From: Kibdelosporangium philippinense
GTDB taxonomy: Bacteria; Actinomycetota; Actinomycetes; Mycobacteriales; Pseudonocardiaceae
Direction of reading: 5' to 3'
Assembly: GCF_021390435.2 (NCBI RefSeq)
Contig: NZ_JAJVCN010000002.1
Location: 1,674,001 to 1,738,000, forward strand
DNA: 64,000 nucleotides
Made by a program: the position numbers and the translations under genes. Below are positions 37,194 through 50,872 of the stretch, in pieces. A model generated the notes under the pieces. The model was not told the origin of the DNA, searched no databases, and saw nothing but the letters and a program-made list of their open reading frames with translations. The stretch's first letter is position 1. Each line of letters opens with the position of its first letter.

Positions 37194-38080
37194 ATGAGCG
37201 TTATTCATGAGGGTTACCAGCCGAGTCGATAGAACTCGAGCGATGTGATGATCCGGATGATGTTGGGGAGCTCGGAAAGGCGTCCTCGATAGCCGGTCGC
37301 AATCATCTTCCAGTTCTTGATATGCGCGATGCATCGCTCGACGGCGGATCGAAGTGAGGAGATGAATTTATTGTTCACCTTGTCGCCAGCCGAGAGCTCG
37401 CCGCCCTTTGGCTTTTTGCGAGGCGTAATCGTGTGAGTGCCCTGATAGGCAGGGTCACCGATGACTGAGGTCTCGGCCAGAAGATCTTCCCAGTCACACT
37501 CGGCGAACGCTTTCCGGTCATGCATCGAGCCAGGCAGAGGGGCGGATATTCCCAGCAGGCCTCCCTCCGTATCGGCGGCGACCTGGATGTTCAGCCCCGC
37601 GCGGCGCCGCTTGCCGGAGAAGTTGTCTTCGTGACCAGCACGGTTGCCGGTCGGGACATCGGTTCCGTCGACCAGGACGAGCCGGCCGCGGATGGCCTCC
37701 TTGAGGTTTGGAATGTGCAGGCACAGGGCCTGCCCAATCAATGGGAGAATGCCTCGATAGATCCGCGATACGGTCGACTGACTGACGCCGAACAGATCGC
37801 CCACGGCCGCCTGGTTCAGATTCTGTCGGACGTACACCAAAGTGATCACGACAGCGCGATACAGTCCCACGGTCGGAGGCCACGCTTGGTTCTCATGGCA
37901 TTGGATGATCTGCCAGATGCGCGCGACAAGCTCCTGGATCTGGTCAGCAGCAAGCCCTGTAGTAGACTGATAACGCAACGACCCCGCCTGTAAGTTGTCT
38001 TCTGCGAGAGGAAAACGATCTTACTTGCCTGGGGTCGTTGTCCTATTTTGAGGTGATCAAGTCGCCAGAATAACGCTCAT
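37194..38080 (-). mobile_element. Complete IS5-type insertion sequence upstream of the PKS genes
   Basis: The termini are ATGAGCGTTATTC (left) and GAATAACGCTCAT (right), a perfect 13-bp inverted repeat. No longer target duplication is clear; an AT dinucleotide could be either duplication or repeat end. The right end lies 37 bases before the first PKS start codon, so the insertion may have removed or replaced the cluster promoter. Confidence 0.85.
37214..37978 (-). CDS. IS5-type (DDE_Tnp_4) transposase
   Basis: Intact 254-residue transposase. An HTH region (QAAVGDLFGVSQSTVSRIY) is followed by a DDE core with Asp in LVDGTDVPTG, Asp in VIGDPAYQGT and Glu in SAVERCIAHIKNW. The fold is HARBI1-like. 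It acts on the 13-bp inverted repeats that bound the element. A truncated end of the same element lies next to giant gene B, showing the element has been present more than once here. Confidence 0.9.
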   Translation of the reverse strand: MRYQSTTGLAADQIQELVARIWQIIQCHENQAWPPTVGLYRAVVITLVYVRQNLNQAAVGDLFGVSQSTVSRIYRGILPLIGQALCLHIPNLKEAIRGRLVLVDGTDVPTGNRAGHEDNFSGKRRRAGLNIQVAADTEGGLLGISAPLPGSMHDRKAFAECDWEDLLAETSVIGDPAYQGTHTITPRKKPKGGELSAGDKVNNKFISSLRSAVERCIAHIKNWKMIATGYRGRLSELPNIIRIITSLEFYRLGW

Positions 38081-38117
38081 AGCTCCCCGCTTCCATAGAC
38101 TGAATGGACGCACAGCC

Positions 38118-40188
38118 ATGTCCTCTTTCCCGGTGAATCCCGGAATGTCGATTTTCGAGCTGATCTCCCGGCGGGCCGGAGAAAATCCGAACCGCGTGTC
38201 CTACACGATGCTCGACGAGGACCTCCAGGTCACCGAGTCGCTGACATACGCCCAGCTCGACCGGCAGTCCCGGCAGCTCGCTGGACAATTGCTCAAGCAC
38301 GAGCCGGGCACGCGTGCGCTCATCCTCGTGCCGAGCACCATCAGCTTCATGGTGGCCTTCCTCGGGTGCCTGCACGCGGGAGTCGTCGCCGTCCCCGCCC
38401 CGGTGCCCGACGCCAACCAGATCAAGCAGCGTTCACCACGTCTGCGCGCCATCGCCCAGGACTGCGCCCCGAAGATCGTGATCTCGGCCGAGCGCACCGC
38501 AGAGCTCGTCCGGGCCGCGTGCGACTCGACAGCCGAGTTGACCGGATGCGAACACGTTTTGCTGGAGTCGGGTGACGAACCGGCCGAACCAGGCCGGTTG
38601 CGCCCGGCACGACCCGGCGATGTCGCCTACCTGCAGTACACCTCCGGCTCGACAGCGACGCCGAAAGGCGTGATGGTTTCGCAGCGCAACCTGCTGGAGC
38701 AGTCGTCGGCACTGTCGATGAGCCTGGACTACCGGCCGACAGCGTCAGTGTCAGCTGGATGCCCTACTTCCACGACTTCGGCCTGCTCGAAGGGGCGATG
38801 CTGCCCCTGTACAACGGCATTCCGACGTTCGCGTTCACGCCGATGACCTACATCAAATCACCGGTGTCCTGGCTGCGCGCCATCTCCGACCTCGGCGCCA
38901 CGAACAGTTCGGGCCCGGTGTTCGCCTACGACTACTGTATCAAGCGGGTGACCGACCAACAGCTGGACGGACTGGACCTCAGCCGCTGGCGCTCGGCGGG
39001 CATCAGCGCGGAACGCGTGCACGACCGGACGCTGCGAGCGTTCGCCCACCGGTTCGGCCCAGTGGGTTTCCACGCCGAGGCGTTCTGCCCCGGATACGGC
39101 CTCGCCGAGAACACCCTGATGGCGACCGCCAGGCCGCACGGCGAGGCCGTGCGGGTGTTGCCCCCGGAGGCTGTCCCGGGCAGTACGTCGTCCACCAAGT
39201 GGCCGCTGGTGAGCTCCGGCGCCCCGGTGGGCACCCGGGTGCTCGTGGTCGATCCCAGCACCAGGCGGATCTGCCCGCCCGGCGCTGTCGGCGAGGTCTG
39301 GCTGTCCGGTCCGAGTGTGGCGCTCGGCTACTGGAACCGGCCGGCGGAGACCGAGGAGACGTTCGCCGCGAAACCGGCCGGTCCGGCGGAGGACGAGGCG
39401 GCGAGGTTTCTACGCACCGGTGATCTGGGCATGATGCGCGACGGTGAGCTGTTCATCACCGGACGGCTCAAGGAACTCATCATTGTCCAAGGTGCCAACC
39501 ACTATCCGGAAGACCTCGAACGCACGGTGCACGACACGTCACCGGTGTTCGCCGGCCTACGCGGAGCGGCGTTCGCTGCCGACGACGACGCGGTGGAACG
39601 GCTTGTCGTCGTCCACGAGGTGAATCGGGCCAAACTGGCCGACGAGGTGGTCGCCGAGATCGCTCTGACCGTGCGGCAGGCGGTGACCGAGCGCAACGGG
39701 ATCGATCTGTCCGAGCTCGTCCTGGTTCCGCGCGGCAGCATTCCCAAGACCACCAGCGGCAAGGTCCAGCGCCGGATCTGCCAAGCGCAGTGGGCGGACG
39801 GCAGCCTCAAGGTGATCGGCAGCTGGCCCGGCGGCAAACCCCGCCAGGCTGACCGGCAGCCGCACCAGCGGGTGAGCGGTCGGGCCGCGGATGCGGCGCA
39901 ACTGCGGAAGTGGCTGGTCCGCCGGGTGGCGGCGATGAGCGGACTCGGCGTGGACCAGATCGACCCCGCCCAACCGTTCGCCCGCTACGGAATGAGCTCG
40001 GTGGGCGTGTCCCAGGTCGCTGGTGAGCTGGAGGCGTTCCTCGGCCGTACTGTCCAGGTGAGTGCGTTCTTCGAGCACCCGACCGTCGATGCTCTCGTTC
40101 GTCACCTGACCGGATCATCTCCTGCCGTGGCGGCCACGACTGCCACACACGCGCCGCAGTCCGCGCCCGCTGCCGCGGTCCGCGCGGA
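38118..40188 (+). pseudogene. FAAL-ACP loading unit of a polyketide synthase, frameshifted
   Basis: Fatty acyl-AMP ligase that would activate a carboxylic acid and load it on the fused carrier domain. Frame one (from the ATG at 38118) covers the N-terminal part with the P-loop YTSGSTATPKG. At about 38735-38737 one base appears missing (DYRP|DSVSVSW), and the next frame carries PYFHDFGLLEG, the FAAL-type SGPVFAYDYC and YGLAENTL, and KTTSGKVQR with the C-terminal lysine. A carrier domain follows at about 39895-40117 with YGMSSVGVS as the phosphopantetheine site. Around 40186 the frame breaks again before the KS domain; read straight on, it runs to a stop at 40396 through unrelated residues. The start codon has only a weak ribosome site and lies just after an IS end. 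Confidence 0.75.
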
Positions 40189-43100
40189 GTGGAGCCGACG
40201 GCCATCGTCGGGATGGGGCTACGACTGCCGGGTGGGGTGTCCGGGCCGACCAGCTTCTGGCGGTTGCTGCGCGATGGTACGGACGTTGTCACCGATGTGC
40301 CGCCGGACCGCTGGCGAGTGGCAGACCACTACGACGCCGATCCGGCGGCCCCGGGCCGGACGATCAGCCGGTGGGGCGGTTTCCTTGCCGACATAGCCAC
40401 GTTCGACGCGTCCTACTTCGGTATCTCTCGGCGGGAGGCCCTGCGGATGGACCCGCAACAACGCCTCCTGCTCGAAGTCACCCAGGAGGCGCTGGACGAC
40501 GCGGGAATGCCGAGGGAACGGCTGGAGGGCACCAACACGGGTGTGTTCGCCGGAATCGGCCACCCGGAATATTCGTGGACCAACTACCGCCTGCCGGAGC
40601 TGGCCAATCCGTTCACGGCGACCGGCAGCTTCCCGGCGGTCGCCGCGAACCGCATCTCCTACGCGTACGACCTGCACGGGCCCAGCTATGCGGTGGAAGC
40701 GGTCTGTTCCTCGGCCCTGCTCGCATTCCACCTCGCATGCCAGAGCATCCAGCACGGAGAATGCGACCAAGCCATCGTCGGCGGCGCGAACCTGGCGCTC
40801 ACCCCGGACATGTTCGTCTGGTTCGCCAAGCTGGGCGTGATGTCCCCCACCGGGCGTTGCCATCCCTTCGACGCTGCGGCCGACGGCATCGTGTTCGGCG
40901 AGGGTGTCGTGAGTTTCCTGCTGCGCCCGCTGTCCGTCGCCCTGGCTGAGGGAGACCAGGTGTACGCCGTCGTGCGTGGTGGCGCCGTGGCGCATGAAGG
41001 CCGGACCAACGGACTCACCGCACCTGGACGCGAAGGCCAGGAACGCTTGCTGCGCAAAGCATACGAGGCAGCAGGAGTCGCACCTGGCCAAGTGCACTAC
41101 GTCGAGGCGCACGGTACGGGAACACCGGTGGGTGACCCGATCGAGGTCCACGCGTTGGGTGCTGTCGTAGGCCAGGGACGGCAACCGGGCAATCCCTGCT
41201 TCGTCGGTTCACTGAAGTCGAACATCGGTCACCTCGGGATGGTCGCCGGGCTCGCCGGAGTCGCCAAGACGGCACTGGCGCTCCGGCATCGGCAGTTGCC
41301 GCCCAGCCTGCACTACACGCGGGAGAATCCTCTGCTGGGAATGGCCGAGGCGAACCTCGCCGTGGTCGATAGGCTCACGCCGTTGCCCGCGGGACAACGC
41401 GGGCTGGCCGGCGTTACCTCGCTGAGTTTCGGCGGCACCGACGTGCACGTGGTCCTGGAAGAGGCCGATCCAGTGCCGCAACGGACAGCATCGCTGCCGG
41501 TCGGCGAACCACACCTGCTGGTGATGTCGGCGCACGGCGACGCCGCGCTGCGTCAGACGGCGGGCCGGTTCGCCGCCGTAGCCGCGAATTCCGCCAACAG
41601 CAGCTTCGCTGACATGTGTTACACGGCAACGGTCCGGCGTGGCCACCACACACACCGGGCCGCGGTCGTGGCTCACTCCGCCACCGCGGCCGCCGAACTG
41701 CTGACCCGTTTCGCTGCCGGTGATACCGACGCCGATGTCATGTCCGGCAGGGCTCACGCCATGCGGCCGACAGAGGTCGCGTTCGTGTTCTCCGGTGCGA
41801 GAAGTACGTGGACCGGGATGGCGCCACGGCTGGCACGCCTGAGTCCGGCTTTCCGGGAGGAACTCGATGCCTGCGACAGGTTGATGCGCCCGCTGCTCGG
41901 ATACTCCCCGGCCGAAGCGCTGTGGCGGGAGGATTCAACCGCTGACGAGGGCAGATGGCGCCCGGAGCTGTTCGCCGTTCAAGCAAGCCTGGCGGCGATG
42001 TGGCGAGCCGTGGGCATCGAGCCGCGCTGCGCTGTCGGATATGGCATCGGTGAGATCACTGCCGAGTATGTGGCCGGCACCCGGACGCGCGAAGAAGCGG
42101 TAGCAGCCGTGTGCGCCGGTGACGAGGAACCGGACGACGACCCGGCCCGATTCGCTCAGGCTCTTGAGCGGTCACGTGCCCTAGGGTGCGACGTCTACCT
42201 GGACTTCACCCCGGACGCCGAGCTGGCCGCGCACCTGGGACCGCACGGAGAGCGCCACACCGTTCTGGCATCAGCCCGGCGAGGCGCCGAAGCCCGGACG
42301 TGGATGGCGTCGCTCGGCCGGTTGTACTGCATGGGCGCGCCAGTTCAATGGGATGCGCTGTATCCCAGCGGAAATCTCGTCCCGCTGCCCTCCCAGGCGT
42401 GGCAGCGGGAGCGTTACTGGTTGCACGACGAAGCGGCCCCGGACCAGTTCCGATCCCAACCGGACACGCCGTCCACCCCGGCGCCGGATGCCCCGCGGAC
42501 GTGGCGGATCGACCTCGACGAGCCGGACGCCCTGCCCTTGCGAGAGCACGGCGCCGCTGAAATCGCTGTCGTCCCAGCTGCCGCGTACCTGGCGCTCGCG
42601 CATCGAGCGGCAGGCGAGCCGTTCGTCGTCACCGACTTCGTCATCAACCGTGCCCGGCCGCTGCCGGACACCGGAGCCGGCAGCCTGGTTCTCACTCTGT
42701 CCGAGGACGACACGGGCACCACGGTGTTCCGGTTCGACGCAGACCTCCACGCTGGCACGGCCGGCTCGACCCCGCTCGCCCAAGGCCGGTTGGCCGGCAG
42801 CGATTCCACGCCCAGGCGAGGTCCGGTACCGGCGCCTGGCACCACTGCGGCCGGGTTGGTGGAAATCCTCGACGGCGCTCACGACGAGGCCATGCGGCTC
42901 CGCGGCGCGCGATACGGTTCCGTTTACCGGACAGTCACCCAAGTGCGGCGGCAGGACGGTTCCGCGGCGGGCACGGTGCGGGTCGACCTGACCGGTGCCG
43001 AGTGGATAGTGGCGGCCAGCGTACTGGACGGCTGCCTGCAGATCGCCTACCAGGCGTTGCCGGCCAACGACTTCGGCGCACGGATGCCGTCGCGGATCGG

Positions 43101-44954
43101 CAGGCTCAGGCTGCACCGGCACCTGACCACGGGAACGTACCACGTCCACGCGAAAGTCGGTCCCGGGTCGGCACCCGTGGGCCAGGACGTCGCCGTCGAC
43201 CTCGATGTCCGGTCCGAGGCGGGCGACCTGGTCGCCGAGATCGACGGTTTGGTCCTCCGCTCCGTGCCCGGCCGGACGGCGGACATCACCGTGCGGGAAC
43301 ACCGGTGGCGCCAGGTGGAGCCACCGAACGAGGTCGCCGCCGCTCCGGCCGCGACCTGGGTGGTGTACGCCGGTGACAGCGAGGACGGTGACCAGATCGC
43401 GGCCCGCCTCCAGGCGGTCGGCCACCAGGTGTCCATCGTCCGGACGGGAGCTTCGCTGACCCGCACGCAGGACGGCTGGCAGGCCCCGCCGACAGCTGAG
43501 GGATTCGCCGGGCTCGCGCGCGAGCCCGGCGGCGAGATCGCGGGAATCGTCTACCTCCGGACCGCGCGACTGTGCGCCACCGACAGTCCGGCAGCAGCCG
43601 CTGCCGCCACCGTCGAGGAGGTGATCGCACTGGTTGCCGCGTGGACGGAACAGGGCGTGCCCCGGCTGTTGCTGACTACCCGGGGCGGCGGGATGCTCGA
43701 CGGCGACAAGTGTGGCACCGAGGACCTGGCCAGTGCGCCACTGGCGGCAGTCGCCCGCACGATCCGCATCGAGCACCCGGGATCGCAGTGTGTCCTGGTC
43801 GATCTCGATCCTGCGGGCGGGGGCACGGAGCAGTTCGTGTCCCCGCTCGGTTGGGCACAACCCGAGCCGGTCATGGCGCTGCGGTCCGGCCGGTGGTATG
43901 TGCCCCGGCTGGTCCCGGTCAGTCCCGTCCCGCCCGATCCGGACCCCCGCGCCCCTGCCGAGATGACCTGCTTGATCACCGGCGGCCTCGGCCATCTCGG
44001 CCTGCTCGTAGCGCAACGCCTGCTGGCCCGTGGTGTCCGGCGGCTGGCTCTGGCCGGCAGGCACGCTCCCACCGCGGAGACAAGACACCGCCTGTCGGTG
44101 CTGGATCCGGCAGGCGACCGGATCAGCGTGCACCAGCTGGACGTGGCCGATCCCGACCAGGTCCGGGCCGTGATCGACGAGCTGAACCGCACTGGACCCG
44201 CGGTCGGCGGTGTCGTGCATGCCGCCGCGGTCCTCGATGACGGGGTGTTGACCGCCATGAACTCGCAGCGGCTGATGACAACGATGGCTCCCAAGGCGCT
44301 CGGCGCCTGGCACCTGCACGCGGCCACCACCGGCGACGACCTCCGGTTCTTCGTGCTGTTCTCGTCCGTCGCCTCGGTTCTCGGCTCACCCGGCCAGGTC
44401 AACTACGTAGCGGCCAACGCCTTCCTGGACGCGTTGGCGCACCATCGGAAAGCTGCGGGAAAGCCCGCGATCAGCATTAACTGGGGGCCTTGGCAGGATT
44501 CCGGCCAGGCTGGTGCACGCGGTTCGCGGCACTGGGCGGCACGCGGTGTCGACACGATGTCCGAACAGGAGTCATTGCGTGCCTTCGATTCGCTGCTCGA
44601 TGGCGTCGGCGTCCAGTTCGCGGTGTTCCGGGACCTGGCCTCGTCTTCGCCCACCGTGTCGAGTGTGCCGGACCAGGACCTGTCCGAGGACGTCGCGGAG
44701 CTCGAGGAGTGGTTGCTGGACCAGATCGCCCTGCTGCTCGGGGATGACGCGGGCCGGCTCGACACGCAGACGCCTTTCCAGGAGCTGGGCCTGGACTCGC
44801 TGATGTCGCTGGAACTACAGAACCGCATCGAGAGCAGGTTCGACACGAAAGTGCCCTCGACAGTGTTGTGGCGGTATCCGGACGTGGCCAGCCTCGCCGC
44901 CCACCTGGCGGAAAAGGTGGCCGGGCGTACCGCGGCAGCCGCCGGAGCGATTCA

Positions 44955-44958
<4 letters not shown>
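40189..44958 (+). CDS. Type I PKS module: KS-AT(degenerate)-DH-KR-ACP
   Basis: 1,589 residues from GTG 40189, which is probably not a natural start but the point where the frame resumes after a 1-nt lesion in a FAAL-ACP-KS fusion. The KS is complete (AVCSSA, EAHGTGTP, KSNIGHLG). The AT is short and its GHSxGE site reads GYGIGE, so the nucleophile is missing. The DH has H-x3-E instead of HxxxG but keeps DGCLQ. The KR has the cofactor motif TGGLGHLG, an LDD motif (B-type) and the catalytic Ser/Tyr (FSSVASVLG, NYVAAN). The ACP has LGLDSLMS. It would extend the FAAL-loaded starter, but the extender unit must come from another AT. Its stop overlaps the next gene (GTGA). Confidence 0.85.
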
Positions 44959-46886
<1,928 letters not shown>

Positions 46887-49800
46887 ATGACCGCCGTGCA
46901 CGCCACCCGTGATCACCTCGTCTCGCGGCTGCCCCAGAATCTCACGATCGCGGCCGAGAACACTCCCGGGCTGACGGTCGTGTCCGGAGCGGTCTCGGCG
47001 CTGGCGGAGCTGGAAGCGCGTTTGGCGGACGAGGGAACACGCTGCCAGCGGCTGCCCGTGGGGTATGCCTTCCACTCGTCCATGGTCGAACCCGCGGTGC
47101 GGGTGTTCGCGCCCGTGGCCAGGCAGGTCAGTCACAAACGGCCGCGCACGGCGATGATCAGCACAATGACCGGCAAGCTCGTGCGGCAAGCCGATCTGGA
47201 CGCACAGTACTGGCAGCGGCAAGCTCTGTCCCCCGTGTTGTTCACCGAGGGCATCCAGGAGCTGCGGCGGCGCAACTGCGACGTTTTCCTGGAGATCGGG
47301 CCGGGCAGCACGCTCGCGGGTCTCGGCCGTGCGTGCGTGCAGGACGACAAGGCCGTGTGGGCGCCGTCGCTGCGGGCCACCCGGCCTGCCCAGCACCTCG
47401 ACGCGCTCGGAGCGCTGTTCACCGCCGGCGTCAATCCGCGTTGGCCGGAGTACTACCGGGGCAAGCCCAGGCGGAAGGTGACGCTGTCCGGCTACCCGTT
47501 CAAGCCCGACAGCTACTGGCTTCCCCGTACCATCCCTACATCCAGGCGGGCTGTCGACGTCACAGTCAGCCCGGATATCTACCAGATCCGTTGGCGGGCC
47601 GTTCCCCGCAGCGACTCGGATGACCAACCGAAGGGGCCGCGCACCTGCGTTGTCTTCGGCGAATCGGAAGCGGGACTCGGCACTCGCCTGGCCGCCCGCC
47701 TGCGCGGGCAAGGCGCCGAGGTGCTTCTCCTGGTTCCACGCCACGGTTCGCCGCACAAGCCGCTGTCGACATTCCCAGAATCCCCGCGGACCGACGGCGA
47801 TGTGATGGCCCTGCTGGACGAGCTGACCAACGACGGCACGCGGCACATCGACCTCGTGCACTGCTGGCCCCACCATTCGCCGGATACGTCCGCAGAACTT
47901 GAGGTGGTGCGGGCGCACGCGGAGCAAGCGGTGAGCCGAGTACTAACGACGCTGCGGGCATCGACTGGCCGATCGGGCTCGCTGCGCCTGCATCTGGTGA
48001 CCGTGCGGACACAGCAGACAGACACCGAATCTGTCGATCCGCTTGGGGCAGTGTGGTGGGGACTGGGCCGCACGGCGCGAATCGAGCGGCCGGACCTGGC
48101 GGTTCGCCTGGTGGATCTGGGTGATCCGGCTGACGCGGTCGAACTCGACGCCCTCGCGACGCAGATACTCGCTCCCGGTCACGAGCCCGATGTCGCCCTC
48201 AGAGCAGACCGGCGGTTCGGCCCCCGGCTGGTCCCGTCGCCCGCCGCCGGATCGGACGACGTGCCCCGGGTGGACGGCTCGGGCTGCCATCTGGTGACCG
48301 GTGGACTGAGCGGCCTCGGCCTGACTGCCGCCGAGTGGCTGGTTTCCCGTGGTGCGCGTCATCTTGTGCTGGTCGGGCGGAGCGAACCCACAGCCGAAAT
48401 CGCTCGGCGACTCTCAACCCTCACCGCGCGAGGAGTACGCGTCGATGTCATCGCAGCCGACGTCGCCGACCCGATCGCGATGCGTGACCTCTTCGCCCGG
48501 TTCGGCCAAGGCGGGCCCAGGCTTCGCGGCGTGATCCACTCCGCCGGTGTGCTCCGGGATCAGCTGCTGACCGACCAGCACTGGCAGCACTTCGACGACG
48601 TGTTCCGCACCAAGGTGTACGGGGCATTGCTGCTGCACGAGCACACGCGGGACCTTGACCTCGACTTTTTCTTGCTGTTCTCGTCCGCGGCGGCCGTGCT
48701 CGGCTCCGCGGGCCAGGCCAGCTACGCCGCCGGCAATGCCTTCCTCGATGCCCTGGCACACCACCGGGCGGCGCTGCGCTTGCCCGCGACCACGGTGAAC
48801 TGGGGGCGGTGGGCCGACTCCGGGATGGCTGCCCGGCTGGACGAACGCGATCGCGGCAGGTGGGAAGCCCGAGGAGTGGCGGCCATATCGCCGCAGGATG
48901 GCGTCCGTGCTCTCGGCAGGGTGTTCACTTCCGGCACACCGCAAGCGGTCGTGGTGTCCGTCGACTGGGACGCCTACCGGACAGCCCACGCCAAACCGCA
49001 CCTACCGCTGCTGGCTGACCTGGACCAGTCCGTGGCCGATCCGCGACCCGCGACGCCACACCCGCGTGAACTGCCCGCACCGCACGACGAACGGTCGCTG
49101 GTCGACCTCATCCGGGCCGAACTGGCCGATGTGCTCGGTTACGACCCCGCCGCGGTACGCCCGGACAGCAGGTTCGACGAACTGGACATCGACTCTCTGG
49201 CCAGCATGGAACTGCTGCACCGGCTTACTGCGGTCACCGGTGTTCAGCTTGCGGCCGACACCATCTTCGAGCAACGTGATTCGCGCGCACTCGCGGCCTA
49301 TCTGCAGGGTGCACTGAGTGGTGCGGAGCCGGGGCCTCAGCCGACAGTCGATATCGCCGCGATGTTTTGGACCGGCGTCGACAGCGGCCGGTTTGCCGAA
49401 AGTCATGCCCTGATGCACGCGGTCGCGGCTTTGCGGCCGGTGTCGGACCGGGCCGAACTTTCTGTGGTGCCGTTGAACAGCGGCTCGGGCGCGCATGTGT
49501 TGTTGTTCCCGCCGATGGTCGCGTTGAGCGATCCGCACCTGTACAAGCATCTCGCCGCCGCGTTCGGCGACGACCTGGCCGTGTCGGCTCTGACATTGCC
49601 CGGCTTCCTTGAACACGAACCACTTGTGTCCTCCCGCGGCGTGCTGATGCGGCTCTACAGCGAAGCGGTCATCGCCCACGTCGGCGACTCACCCTTCGTA
49701 CTGGCGGGTCACTCGTCGGGAGGAACACTCGCCTACGAGCTCGCACAACTGCTTCAGCACGACGCCGGCAGATCCCCCGACGGCGTTGTACTGCTGGACG

Positions 49801-50162
49801 CACACGTCGCGACCAGCCAAGTCCTGCTCGACCACGCGAAGGAGTTCTACGACTCCATCCGAGATCGGCAGAGCACGGCCGACCGGCTCTCCGTGGCACG
49901 GCTGTCGGCACAGGCCTGGTATCTGGAGATGTTCCGGGAATGGGCAACCCTGGCCCTGAGCTGTCCGTCCCTCCTGCTTCGGGCAGCTCAGCCACTGAGG
50001 CCGGGTGCTGCGACAGAGCGGTCGGTCGCACCGATCACCGCCTCGGACACCGCCGACGTCCCCGGCGACCACTTCACGATGATCGAGAAACACGCCAGCA
50101 CTACCGCCCGGGTCGCCCGGGAGTGGCTGGACCGGCTGCTGCCTGGGAACCGGTTAAATTGA
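46887..50162 (+). CDS. Type I PKS module, C-terminal part: AT(C-half)-KR-ACP-TE
   Basis: In the same frame as the preceding gene, directly after its TGA (TGAATG). It starts with the remaining AT residues, including YAFHSSMVEP, and ends the AT at about 47540. The KR (about 47570-49000) has TGGLSGLG, SAGVLRDQ (no LDD motif) and FSSAAAVLG with SYAAGN. The ACP (about 49080-49310) has ELDIDSLAS. The thioesterase (about 49480-50150) has GHSSGG, LLDAHV and GDHFTM, giving the Ser-Asp-His triad; it would release the product. No DH or ER is present, so this module leaves a hydroxyl. Without readthrough or re-initiation the AT is split. Confidence 0.87.
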   Translation: MTAVHATRDHLVSRLPQNLTIAAENTPGLTVVSGAVSALAELEARLADEGTRCQRLPVGYAFHSSMVEPAVRVFAPVARQVSHKRPRTAMISTMTGKLVRQADLDAQYWQRQALSPVLFTEGIQELRRRNCDVFLEIGPGSTLAGLGRACVQDDKAVWAPSLRATRPAQHLDALGALFTAGVNPRWPEYYRGKPRRKVTLSGYPFKPDSYWLPRTIPTSRRAVDVTVSPDIYQIRWRAVPRSDSDDQPKGPRTCVVFGESEAGLGTRLAARLRGQGAEVLLLVPRHGSPHKPLSTFPESPRTDGDVMALLDELTNDGTRHIDLVHCWPHHSPDTSAELEVVRAHAEQAVSRVLTTLRASTGRSGSLRLHLVTVRTQQTDTESVDPLGAVWWGLGRTARIERPDLAVRLVDLGDPADAVELDALATQILAPGHEPDVALRADRRFGPRLVPSPAAGSDDVPRVDGSGCHLVTGGLSGLGLTAAEWLVSRGARHLVLVGRSEPTAEIARRLSTLTARGVRVDVIAADVADPIAMRDLFARFGQGGPRLRGVIHSAGVLRDQLLTDQHWQHFDDVFRTKVYGALLLHEHTRDLDLDFFLLFSSAAAVLGSAGQASYAAGNAFLDALAHHRAALRLPATTVNWGRWADSGMAARLDERDRGRWEARGVAAISPQDGVRALGRVFTSGTPQAVVVSVDWDAYRTAHAKPHLPLLADLDQSVADPRPATPHPRELPAPHDERSLVDLIRAELADVLGYDPAAVRPDSRFDELDIDSLASMELLHRLTAVTGVQLAADTIFEQRDSRALAAYLQGALSGAEPGPQPTVDIAAMFWTGVDSGRFAESHALMHAVAALRPVSDRAELSVVPLNSGSGAHVLLFPPMVALSDPHLYKHLAAAFGDDLAVSALTLPGFLEHEPLVSSRGVLMRLYSEAVIAHVGDSPFVLAGHSSGGTLAYELAQLLQHDAGRSPDGVVLLDAHVATSQVLLDHAKEFYDSIRDRQSTADRLSVARLSAQAWYLEMFREWATLALSCPSLLLRAAQPLRPGAATERSVAPITASDTADVPGDHFTMIEKHASTTARVAREWLDRLLPGNRLN

Positions 50163-50872
50163 GGAACGGGTGAACGACTCGTGTCGAATCAACTGATCGC
50201 CGCCTGCAGGCCATCCGCCACCACTGTCGAGAAGTACCAGAAGGCGGGGATCTGGCGCACCGACACTATCCTCGACGATCTTGCGCGGTGGCTCGACCGG
50301 ACTCCCGACTCGGTCGCCGTGCTCGCGCTGGAGGACCGTCATGACGTCGTCCGCTTGACTTACCGCGAGTTCGCGAAATACGTGACGCGGTTCGCGGGCG
50401 CGCTACACGAACTCGATGTCCGCAGTGGACAGGTCGTGGCGATGCAGCTGCCCAACCGGTGGCAGGTCGGGCCGTTGATGCTGGCGTGCGCCAAGATCGG
50501 TGCCATCTTCGCGCCGATCATGACCAGCATCCGTCCCCGGGAACTGGAACGTGTGCTGCGCCGGGTGAACGCCGCTGTCTGTGTGACCGTCGACAGCTGG
50601 GAAGGTTTCGACCACTCCGCCGCGCTGGCCGGGCTCACACCCACGCTGCCCGGCCTGCGCCACCGGGTCGTGCTCGGCGATCGCGTCTCGGCGGACGAGA
50701 TTGACTTCCGTGCCCACTTCGAACAGACCGCGTGGGAACAGACACACGCGGATGTGCTGGGCGAGATGTCCGCAGACCCCGACCAGGTCGCTTTCATCCT
50801 GTTCACCTCCGGAACCACGGGTGAGCCCAAAGCGGCACTGCACACCCTCAACACCGCCCATGCCACCTATAT

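Noticed and set aside
42271..44319. 682-residue minus-strand open frame opposite the PKS DH-KR region
   Set aside because: The plus strand has unambiguous PKS motifs; the antisense frame is an effect of GC-rich third positions.
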